From positions 62,001 to 126,000 of the forward strand of contig CANQDF010000003.1 of NCBI GenBank assembly GCA_947591605.1: a stretch of 64,000 nt of DNA, given 5' to 3'. The notes below the pieces were generated by a model. That model was not told where the DNA came from. It did no database searches and worked only from the letters and a program-made list of their open reading frames with translations. The translations under genes were made by a program, and so were the position numbers. This DNA is from an uncultured Clostridia bacterium (GTDB lineage: Bacteria; Bacillota; Clostridia; Lachnospirales; CAG-274). Below are positions 53,652 through 61,367 of this stretch, one piece after another. The stretch's first letter is position 1; the number at the start of each line of letters is the position of its first letter.

Positions 53652-54410
53652 ATGAAAAAGTATAATGTATATATATGTTATATTGTCACTTTCTTAACCG
53701 TTATAATATCTGTAATTTTCTGTTGTTATGTAAGCAGTAACAGGGACGAAACAGTATTTGAATTCAGTCGTTACAGTACGGGAGGCAGCTGCTATTATGC
53801 TCTAAAAGAAGACGGTTCTTTTATTTGGGTCTACGGTGCAGGACATTTAGGACATTGGACCTACGGAAGTTATTTTGACAATATTAGAGAGAAGGGAATT
53901 GTGAGAATATCCGAACCCGATAAGGAAAATTTGTATTATCATATGAAAGAAATTACCAAGCATTATAAACCGTTAAAGAGTTCCGATATTATTCACATCA
54001 ATGGCGATGAAGTTACTGTAAAGTGTAACGGTAAATATTATAATGACTCTTTTTACGGAGATCTGTCCTGCGCAAATAACAATTATTTTACATTGCTGGA
54101 GGATGAGCTGTCAGGCATTATCAAAGATGTTAAAGGATCAAACCAAACCAAAGAGCTGGAAAACGAACTGAACGAAGAGTTAAAAAAGGAGGCGGAAGAA
54201 ACTTTTGACCAAGAACTTAAAAGCAAGCTTGAATTGCAATTACAAACGGAAACAGAAAATGAATCGGAATACAGGTCAAGGGATGAGATAGAAAAAATTG
54301 TACAAGAAAAAGCGGAAACAGAGATGGTAAACAAATTGATAGCTTCAAACAAATCGTGCAAAGTATATTATCTTATTTCGGACGAGCCTAAAGTTTATTT
54401 TGCTGCGTAG
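53652..54410 (+). CDS. Membrane-anchored protein, paralogue of the 58703 gene
   Basis: A 252-aa protein with one N-terminal membrane span (about residues 7-27). A core of about 100 residues contains YYALKEDGSFIWVYGAGH and FDNIREKGIVRISEPDKE, both clearly similar to the protein at 58703. After that comes a Glu/Lys-rich coiled-coil-like tail (about 165-235) and a short end. It lies 15 bases after the beta-propeller gene stop, so the two are probably co-transcribed. Not recognised as a known family. Confidence 0.72.
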   Translation: MKKYNVYICYIVTFLTVIISVIFCCYVSSNRDETVFEFSRYSTGGSCYYALKEDGSFIWVYGAGHLGHWTYGSYFDNIREKGIVRISEPDKENLYYHMKEITKHYKPLKSSDIIHINGDEVTVKCNGKYYNDSFYGDLSCANNNYFTLLEDELSGIIKDVKGSNQTKELENELNEELKKEAEETFDQELKSKLELQLQTETENESEYRSRDEIEKIVQEKAETEMVNKLIASNKSCKVYYLISDEPKVYFAA

Positions 54411-54515
54411 ACCATACCGGGACAGCTCTCCCATCAAAGGCAGTTATAATCGGTATGGATATGTTTATTGCAAAGGAATAAATAATGCGGTTCAAGGAAT
54501 AAAGGGGTGATTATT

Positions 54516-55295
54516 ATGTTCAAAAAAATATATATAGTATTAGTATTCTATTTTGGCATGATTGCAGGCTTTGCAACTTGTTATATGCACTATAAAGATA
54601 AGATAATACAAATACCAAAACAGTCAACGATAGATGAAAGCATTACCAAATTTTATCCCGAATATGACCTTTTGGAATATATCAGCGACATAACTGATGG
54701 AACCGAAACCTTAGATACAATAGGCAAAACATTTGATATTGAATATATGCAGGAAACGGAAGATAAGGATAAATGCTATATTGTACTTAAATCATTGGAA
54801 GGCGGATATTTCTTTATCTTTTTTGAAAAGAAAGGGTATAAATATTTCAGTACTGCAAGAGCTTATTTTAAAGATTATGTTCCGTTGGCAAATGAATATG
54901 TAAACAAACTTACGAGGATCGATCATAAGTATTCAAACAACGATTTTAGCGGGTATGAAGATGTTGTAAATTTATATTGGTATATTCCGTATGACCAATA
55001 CGGAAAATTTATGGATAGAATGCACGTCATAACAAGAGATTTTGTGGTTGTGCAAATATTTTTTGAATTTGATACGATGACAGAAAAAAGAGGTGTTGAA
55101 TGTGTACAGACAGATTGCACTGCTGTTGATTTTGTCTTGCCGGAAGATAAGGAATTTATTTTAAATAAATTTTCCGAGAAAAAGGAAAACACACCAAAGC
55201 ATGAAATGTCGTATATGTATGAACCATTTGCCGTAGATAATAATTTAGAATTTTCAGAAGAGTACAGAACCAACATTTTAGGAAACTGTCCATAA
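54516..55295 (+). CDS. Membrane-anchored or exported hypothetical protein
   Basis: A 259-aa protein. The N-terminal hydrophobic stretch (IYIVLVFYFGMIAGFATC) may be a signal anchor or lipoprotein-like signal. The rest is Tyr/Phe/Asp-rich and resembles an extracytoplasmic domain, with the motif DVVNLYWYIPYDQYGKFMD. GGGGTG sits eight bases before ATG 54516; the track's longer start would place two methionines before it. No domain is recognised. Confidence 0.65.
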   Translation: MFKKIYIVLVFYFGMIAGFATCYMHYKDKIIQIPKQSTIDESITKFYPEYDLLEYISDITDGTETLDTIGKTFDIEYMQETEDKDKCYIVLKSLEGGYFFIFFEKKGYKYFSTARAYFKDYVPLANEYVNKLTRIDHKYSNNDFSGYEDVVNLYWYIPYDQYGKFMDRMHVITRDFVVVQIFFEFDTMTEKRGVECVQTDCTAVDFVLPEDKEFILNKFSEKKENTPKHEMSYMYEPFAVDNNLEFSEEYRTNILGNCP

Positions 55296-55359
55296 ATTAT
55301 GGGTGTTTAAAAATTTATGTACAGCTCTCAATATGTGGTATAAAAAATAGGAGGTAATT

Positions 55360-56034
55360 ATGAAGAAGAATAAAACAAAAATTTTCTTTATTTTCTTTAT
55401 TTTATTTATAATTTTATCAGTCTTATTTTCAATAACCAAATTAGAATTTGAAAAAATAGAAAATAAAGTTATAAATAGCAATTTAGATATTCATATTACT
55501 TATACAAAAAGGGAACAGTTGGATAAACTTTTGAAAGAAAATCTTTCTTTTTTTAGTGAAATAATTAAGGAGATCCAATCAGATGAAAACCTGAATTACT
55601 GTTCTGAAATTAGTATTCCTTTTGATTATCCTAACGAAGATGTTAAATTATATCCTGTTGATTCTGACAATAAAGAAGAAATTGTAATTAATGATGACTT
55701 AAGAGATAAATTTATATACTTATCTAATGAACTTAAAATTAACTGTATTACAATTTTACCTGATGGAAACGGTGAATATGTGTATGTATTTTATCAAACA
55801 AATTTTTTGGATAATACATATATTGGAATTGTTGGCAGTCCGGTAAATCAAAATATTGAGGATAGTCCTACTAAAAAGTTTGCATTTACAAAATATAATC
55901 CGGTTAGAACAAATACAATATATAAACCAATTGATGTAGATTCAGATTATTATTGGTATTATAAATATAGTAGGGATATTAGGTCTTATACATTTTGGGA
56001 CAGACTATACGATATTGTATACAATAATGTATAA
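55360..56034 (+). CDS. Membrane-anchored hypothetical protein
   Basis: A 224-aa very AT-rich protein. One N-terminal span (FFIFFILFIILSVLFSI) follows a lysine-rich start; the mature part has SIPFDYPNEDVKLYPVD and YYWYYKYSRDIRSYTFWDRL, a Tyr-rich end. GGAGG precedes the ATG. No family is recognised; it could be an immunity-type protein by context, but this is speculative. Confidence 0.6.
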   Translation: MKKNKTKIFFIFFILFIILSVLFSITKLEFEKIENKVINSNLDIHITYTKREQLDKLLKENLSFFSEIIKEIQSDENLNYCSEISIPFDYPNEDVKLYPVDSDNKEEIVINDDLRDKFIYLSNELKINCITILPDGNGEYVYVFYQTNFLDNTYIGIVGSPVNQNIEDSPTKKFAFTKYNPVRTNTIYKPIDVDSDYYWYYKYSRDIRSYTFWDRLYDIVYNNV

Positions 56035-56223
56035 TTTGTAGAAACCAAGCTGTACAGGGAATAGTTAGTTCTGCATATGAGTTGAGATGATCTAAAACGC
56101 TTTCGCAGAAGTTTCCTCGCCACCACAACAAAAAAATCCTAACTTCTACTTACAACTAATATTTTGAATAACTGTCCATAAATTCTATGGACAGTCCTTC
56201 CTACAAAGAAAGGAGGACAAACC

Positions 56224-56379
56224 ATGTCTAACAAAAACCTTACAGCAATAATTCTTACGTTAGTAATGATTATTGCCAACATAAATTTTGTATCGGCTGC
56301 CGAGTATGAATATGACGCATTGTGCAGATTGCTTAAAGTAACATACACCAACAGCACAGACGGAAGTAAATATGCTTAA
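56224..56379 (+). CDS. Short exported protein with YD-repeat remnant
   Basis: A 51-aa ORF, too short for most callers. GGAGG (56212-56216) precedes ATG 56224, a signal peptide (LTLVMIIANINFVSAA) ends near residue 26, and YEYDALCRLLKVTYTN follows. That is a YD/Rhs-repeat pattern, usually YxYDALGRLxxVTY. After the TAA at 56377-56379 the same frame continues 39 codons with YSYDKGGNIININ, the second half of a YD repeat, up to TGA at 56499. A stop inside the repeat suggests a decayed Rhs-type protein; expression as a 51-aa secreted peptide is possible. Confidence 0.6.
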   Translation: MSNKNLTAIILTLVMIIANINFVSAAEYEYDALCRLLKVTYTNSTDGSKYA

Positions 56380-56499
56380 TATTCTTATGATAAGGGCGGC
56401 AATATAATAAATATAAATAGCGCTCATTGTCATTTGTTAAAAGCCAAGCAGCAAAATGGGTATGTCACCCGATTGGAAAAAAACGTTAGTATCGCTTGA
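56380..56499 (+). pseudogene. Read-on part of the YD-repeat remnant
   Basis: In-frame continuation of the preceding short gene after its TAA, with YSYDKGGNIIN then GYVTRLEKNVSIA. Not expressed without read-through. Confidence 0.45.
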
Positions 56500-56538
56500 G
56501 GGCGAAAATTAAATATACAATTCATAGGAGGTGAATTT

Positions 56539-57129
56539 ATGCAAAAATTATATGACCAAGAAGAATATTTTGACGGTATCGGCATTGTGGATCTGTTTGA
56601 TCCGGGGAGTTGTTCAAAATTAAAAGCAAAAGAAGCCGAAAATCTTTTTAATAAATATATATCGGATATTCCTATAAGGATCATGCAGCTTTTTTATCTC
56701 ACAGAAGAAGAAAGTGACAAAATAAAGCTTGATTTTTCTCCCGAGTCACTGATACCATTATGGGATTGGTTTGAACGCAACAGCGTTTTTGAAACAACCG
56801 AGATACCTTTTCATAAACGCAATATATCCACAAACTATACTTCCGCTTATGATCTGCCTACGCCGGAAACTTACAAGACAGCTTTATGTGTATCGGATTA
56901 TTATGGAACAGTTGTAATTAAAAATGCGGATCAGCCTCTTCAATGGAAATATTTTGTAAGGTTCAAAAAAATGCCGTCCGTCAACCAACCGGTTATTTTC
57001 AGTGATTCGGGAACATGGAATATGAATCCGCGTGCGGTGATCCATGACCTTATATTAAGGTCAAACGAGGAAGGTTTTGACAAAGAAAGGCTATATAAAG
57101 TATACAAACACGCAATGAAATACTTATGA
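56539..57129 (+). CDS. Hypothetical protein A, paralogue of the 57215 gene
   Basis: A 196-aa soluble protein. It shares layout and long identical stretches with the next gene: KIVDLF/GIVDLF near the start, SDIP then KLDFSPESLIPLWDWFER, and NPRAVIHDLILRSNEEGFDK at the end. GGAGG precedes the ATG. The SLIPLWDWFER and Trp-rich core recall small immunity-type proteins found beside Rhs toxins, but no family is firmly recognised. No signal peptide is seen. Confidence 0.7.
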   Translation: MQKLYDQEEYFDGIGIVDLFDPGSCSKLKAKEAENLFNKYISDIPIRIMQLFYLTEEESDKIKLDFSPESLIPLWDWFERNSVFETTEIPFHKRNISTNYTSAYDLPTPETYKTALCVSDYYGTVVIKNADQPLQWKYFVRFKKMPSVNQPVIFSDSGTWNMNPRAVIHDLILRSNEEGFDKERLYKVYKHAMKYL

Positions 57130-57214
57130 TCGGAATTCTTATATACACAGTGGTTCTCCGAGAGGCAAAGACTTGTCTGTCGGTCAGATATACGATCAAT
57201 CAGGAGGTGCTTTT

Positions 57215-57808
57215 ATGCTAAATTTATCCCGCCAAGAAAAATATTACGGCAGTGTCAAGATCGTTGATCTATTTGAGGATTGGAGTTGTTCAAAATTAAC
57301 ATCAAAAGAAGCCGATGATCTTTGCAATAAATATGTATCGGATATTCCCGTAAGGATGGGGCAGCTTTTTGAGCTCACAAAAGAGGAAAGAGATAAAATA
57401 AAGCTTGATTTTTCTCCCGAGTCACTGATACCATTATGGGATTGGTTTGAACGTCACAGTGCTCTTGAAAAAACCAGAGTGCCTTTTCGTGAACGCACTA
57501 TATTCACAAACTATGCTTCTACATATGATCTACCTACAATGCAAACTTACAAGATAGCCTTATGTGTGGCAGATTATTATGCAACAACTATAATAAAAAA
57601 AGTAGGTTTACCCCTTAAATGGGGATACTTTACAAAAGCCAAAACTTTGGCATCTGTCAATCAACCGATAGTTTTAGGTGTGAAACATTATTTAGATCTG
57701 AATCCACGGGTGATAGTTTATAATTGTATATTAACGTCATACGAGGAAGGCTTTGATAAAGAAATGTTGTATAAAGCATACAACTCTACAATGGAAGACT
57801 TTAATTAG
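57215..57808 (+). CDS. Hypothetical protein B, paralogue of the 56539 gene
   Basis: A 197-aa soluble protein. The 59 bases at 57395-57453 are identical to 56719-56777 in the first copy, while flanks differ at many positions; the proteins are clearly related over their whole length. AGGAGG lies nine bases before the ATG at 57215; the in-frame start at 57173 lacks a good site. The variation outside the identical block suggests either different binding partners or recent gene conversion within it. Confidence 0.7.
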   Translation: MLNLSRQEKYYGSVKIVDLFEDWSCSKLTSKEADDLCNKYVSDIPVRMGQLFELTKEERDKIKLDFSPESLIPLWDWFERHSALEKTRVPFRERTIFTNYASTYDLPTMQTYKIALCVADYYATTIIKKVGLPLKWGYFTKAKTLASVNQPIVLGVKHYLDLNPRVIVYNCILTSYEEGFDKEMLYKAYNSTMEDFN

Positions 57809-57912
57809 AGTTCTAATTTACATTAGGTTATAGGATAGTTCTCGGTTTAGGCCAAAGCTGCATAATTACAGCATTTTCTGTTTACCCATATAAAAGAAGT
57901 TATTTATATAAG

Positions 57913-58047
57913 GTCGCAGTAAAATTGAGTGTAAACTCTAAAAAGCAGAAACAGAAATATACGGGAAACCAAGAGGATGCTCAAAACGGCTTAAAAAATT
58001 TTCTTTTATTGATGACGTCAAATTTAAAAAATTTGTATATAAATTAG
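57913..58047 (+). pseudogene. Remnant of an Rhs core (C-terminal hallmark)
   Basis: An open frame without start contains KYTGNQEDAQNGLKNF (bases about 57955-58002). This resembles the Rhs/YD core end, where the usual text is YTGxExDxETGLYxFGARYYD; here the second half is lost. It points to a degraded Rhs-type protein between the two paralogous genes and the next membrane gene. Confidence 0.5.
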
Positions 58048-58057
58048 GTATTATAAC

Positions 58058-58555
58058 ATGAAAAAGAAGAGCAACTTTATTATTAACTCTTGTTTGATCA
58101 TCAGCCTGTGCATTTTGATCATTTGTCTGTGCATCTATTTGTCAAATTTTGTTATAGTCAAAAAGGCGATACCAAGTCCGTCCGCAATAGAACCTGATAT
58201 GTATGTCATTTATTATGATTACTATGCCGATTGTTGGGGTATAACAGACGGTATCAATAACAGTAAAGCAAACCTATTAAAAATTACTAAGGGTCCCGAT
58301 CCTAAAAATGAGTTGTCAAGCGATATATGGAGCTGCAATTTATTTGTTGTATATGGAAAAATACAACTTGTCGAGGAGGCTGATTTTTGTAATACATATA
58401 CTATTCAATGCACTCATTGGGATATTATCACACAAAACGAAACCGGCATACTTAGAATAAACATGAATTGCAGACCCCGAAAAAAAGAGGGATTGACTAT
58501 TTATGACTATAAATGGTTTGATTTTATAGCAGAACCCGACGGACTATACAGGTAA
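58058..58555 (+). CDS. Membrane-anchored hypothetical protein
   Basis: A 165-aa protein. One N-terminal span (INSCLIISLCILIICLCIYLSNFVIV) is followed by an extracytoplasmic domain with DYYADCWGITDGINNSKAN, ADFCNTYTIQCTHWD and NMNCRPRKK; several cysteines could form disulfides. The upstream ribosome site is weak. No domain recognised. Confidence 0.6.
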   Translation: MKKKSNFIINSCLIISLCILIICLCIYLSNFVIVKKAIPSPSAIEPDMYVIYYDYYADCWGITDGINNSKANLLKITKGPDPKNELSSDIWSCNLFVVYGKIQLVEEADFCNTYTIQCTHWDIITQNETGILRINMNCRPRKKEGLTIYDYKWFDFIAEPDGLYR

Positions 58556-58702
58556 AAGGACAGGGACGGTTCTCCGTCCTGCAAAAGACCGCTTAATTGA
58601 TCCTTATGACAAATTATTATCCGTAATAATATACAGATAGTTTTTTGATAATATACCGTATGTATATAAGCAACATTACTGTCGTAATGTATGGAGGCAG
58701 AT

Positions 58703-59446
58703 ATGAAAAGTAAAAAACCGATTGCTTTGTCCTTTATATTTATTATTTTTGCTTTTACTGCTGTAATTATATACGGCTATATTTATAAAATAAATAAAAA
58801 GGGCGACCATATAATATTTGAATGCAGCTTTTATAACACTCCGTCACTTGCCGAACCGGACCGATATTTTGCCTTGAGAGAGAATAACGAACTTTTATGG
58901 CTGTATGGGGACGGCTCATTAGGGGACGGCACCTATGCAGGTTACTTTGACAATATAGAAGAAAGAGGTTTTATCAAAATAACGGATACGGAACGGGAAG
59001 CCTTATTCAATCATATGAAAAAAATCATAAGTCTTTGCGAACCCACAGAATCCAACTATAATGCAGCCGGTAATGACGCACCGGAATATATAATCAAATA
59101 TAAGGATAACTATTTTAACTATTGTCAGACTGTTGCCGCTTTTTCGGCTCAGGGTAATGACTATAACAAATATTACAATACGGAATATGATTTTCTGTCC
59201 CTAAAGGATGACCTTATCTCTGTAATATCCGAATATAAGAAAAATGGTGACCTTATCTCCGAAATGTACGGGTACGGGGATAACAGCGTAAAGGTTTATC
59301 GGTACAGAACAGAACGTGATTGGTATGTGACCGAACAACAAGAGGATACTGCGGAAACCCGTACAGAAGAAACTAATGAGTTTACCCCAAAGCAAAAAAG
59401 AGAATTTATAAAACAATATGAGGAAGAAAGTAAATTTGCAGAGTAA
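58703..59446 (+). CDS. Membrane-anchored protein, paralogue of the 53652 gene
   Basis: A 247-aa protein with one N-terminal span (LSFIFIIFAFTAVIIYGYIY). The segment YFALRENNELLWLYGDGS with FDNIEERGFIKITDTERE matches the 53652 protein (YYALKEDGSFIWVYGAGH and FDNIREKGIVRISEPDKE). The tail after residue 195 is charged and differs. GGAGG is six bases before ATG 58703; the earlier ATG at 58691 overlaps it. Both copies may be anchored outside the cell. Confidence 0.72.
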   Translation: MKSKKPIALSFIFIIFAFTAVIIYGYIYKINKKGDHIIFECSFYNTPSLAEPDRYFALRENNELLWLYGDGSLGDGTYAGYFDNIEERGFIKITDTEREALFNHMKKIISLCEPTESNYNAAGNDAPEYIIKYKDNYFNYCQTVAAFSAQGNDYNKYYNTEYDFLSLKDDLISVISEYKKNGDLISEMYGYGDNSVKVYRYRTERDWYVTEQQEDTAETRTEETNEFTPKQKREFIKQYEEESKFAE

Positions 59447-59756
59447 ACCTAATATACACAAAATAAAGATCATATAGGATACGGTTCATGTGCGATTTAT
59501 GCGGCAAGCTGTCATACAATAGCTCACCGATATAACAACACCGGCAAACGCAATCTCCTATGATTATTATGCCGAGGGTTACAAACTCTGTCATTATGCA
59601 ATCCCAATAATGAAATAGCATATTGGATGAAACAAGAGGTGGTAAAACTAAAATTATTTATATTTTGTATTTTAAATTTAAAATATAAATGTACAACGAA
59701 AATATAGTACTGCTTTGTATCAACACCGCTATTTATATATTTTGATGTAATAATAT
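59447..59756. other. AT-rich intergenic region, no gene seen
   Basis: Separates the accessory genes from the convergent 68-aa gene and the Wadjet genes. Frames are broken; no RNA gene, att site or clear terminator was recognised. Confidence 0.45.
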
Positions 59757-59963
59757 TCAGATAGATATTGTATAATATTTTTCCTTGGCTTGTGAAACCG
59801 TGTAATATCCAAACATATTTTCAACAGCATTCATTAATTCCCTTTTTTCTTTTTCGGAATACTCTAATATACCACAAGCCAAAATTATATAACCCAGACA
59901 GGCCTCATTAGACCACTGTTCATTGCATAACTCTTTTAAAATATTTGTGCTTATTTTATCCAT
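59757..59963 (-). CDS. Small hypothetical protein beside jetD
   Basis: A 68-aa protein. ATG 59961-59963 has GAGG nine bases upstream. It is helical and has the pattern LGYIILACGILEYSEKEKRE followed by MFGYYTVSQAKEKYY. It lies 162 bases downstream of jetD on the same strand, so it could share the transcript. Function unknown. Confidence 0.6.
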   Translation of the reverse strand: MDKISTNILKELCNEQWSNEACLGYIILACGILEYSEKEKRELMNAVENMFGYYTVSQAKEKYYTISI

Positions 59964-60125
59964 AGCAATATACCTCAAACTTAATATATAACTTATTAAT
60001 ATTATTCATAACTTGTCTTTACTTCCGCCAAATACATGATTCTGCGCAAATAAAGTTATCTTAGATTGCAGCAAAGTGTCTATGGTATAATATATGCAAT
60101 AAAAATAATTATATGACACAAATAT

Positions 60126-61367
60126 TTAAAGCAGTGCCTCCTGTTCTAGCCTTATTTTTTTCTTTATCATATAATCTATACAAGTATAACAGTCCGATAA
60201 TTCATTATATGACAAAAGTGTCTTAAGCCTTTCCGCATATTCATCGTTAAATGAAGAGCAAAACTGTTGATATTTATCCAGTTCCGGTATTCCCATGCAA
60301 TACGGCTGTATATTTATATTTATTTCTCTCCTGAGGCGTGCTAACATATTAAATCCGCCATAATCAATATCTCCCCAGTGCAGCCAAACACATTCCGAAC
60401 CGATAGAGTCGGATAATTTTTCAAAAAAAATTTTTTTTGATTGACTGTATTGTCCTCCATGGAATACCGCCAATGTATCTTTGTTTTTGCATTTATAAAT
60501 ATAATCAATGTAATTTGCTTTGTTTTCAATAGTTATTATACACCTGACATTTTGGGGTATTTTTATATTGTATTCATTAATTTCATCAGCAAAAATTGAT
60601 GCACCATATTTTAAACACGAGAAATCCATCTTACTATGTTCATTTATTAAAAATAAATCACCACAAAATTCAATTTGCTCAGGATATTTGAGAATACCTG
60701 CTTGTCTTAGTAAGTCTTCGTCTTTAGAGTCTTGTCCCATGTCAATATATTTTCTCAACACACTCAGCAAGCGAGAACGGTAGTTGCGCTCAAAGCTTTT
60801 ACTGTCATGAAAACAATGCAAAGAAAAAGATCTTTCGAGAAATTCTTTATCTTTTATATTGCTTATAAAACAAATACATTTCAGAAACTCGTTTCTTTCT
60901 TTTGGGTCGGATGGCAAACTATTGCCTATTCTTTTTTTATTATAAATTTCATTGTATACATCATACAAAAATTTCTTTGCCCATTCAGCGCCTGTATTAT
61001 CTATTGCATTTGAGATACTTATGCAAATATCGTCTATCTCATCTTTTTTTGGCTTACGCCCCAGATATTTATAAGCATCGGAAATTTTTTCGTAGTTTAG
61101 CCACACCTTTGATATGATATGATCTCTTTCACCCTCCATCCATTCAAAAGACAGCAATCCCAGGTTGTTTAATTCTTTTACCGCCCTGTTAATTTCGATC
61201 CTTTTTTCGTTTTGCTCAATATCGTATAACGGAAAATCGTTTTTACCATTATCATATAACCGTATCAAAATTCTCCTTTTAGGTGATTCATCTTTCTTGA
61301 AAGCGCTGCTTCTTTCAAATTTATCAACCAGATCACCGATTATTTTCTTTTTGATTTTATCATTCAT
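60126..61367 (-). CDS. jetD: JetD, Wadjet topoisomerase-like nuclease subunit
   Basis: A 413-aa protein. The C-terminal DUF2220/Toprim-like domain shows a glutamate in IITIENKANYIDYIY and the acidic metal motif in WLHWGDIDYGGFNMLARLRR. The N-terminal part (1-210) corresponds to the DUF3322-type helical and winged region. In Wadjet systems JetD cuts plasmid DNA that the JetABC condensin-like motor has looped. The ATG at 61365-61367 overlaps the jetC stop by eight bases, and GGAGTGA is its ribosome site. Confidence 0.85.
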   Translation of the reverse strand: MNDKIKKKIIGDLVDKFERSSAFKKDESPKRRILIRLYDNGKNDFPLYDIEQNEKRIEINRAVKELNNLGLLSFEWMEGERDHIISKVWLNYEKISDAYKYLGRKPKKDEIDDICISISNAIDNTGAEWAKKFLYDVYNEIYNKKRIGNSLPSDPKERNEFLKCICFISNIKDKEFLERSFSLHCFHDSKSFERNYRSRLLSVLRKYIDMGQDSKDEDLLRQAGILKYPEQIEFCGDLFLINEHSKMDFSCLKYGASIFADEINEYNIKIPQNVRCIITIENKANYIDYIYKCKNKDTLAVFHGGQYSQSKKIFFEKLSDSIGSECVWLHWGDIDYGGFNMLARLRREININIQPYCMGIPELDKYQQFCSSFNDEYAERLKTLLSYNELSDCYTCIDYMIKKKIRLEQEALL

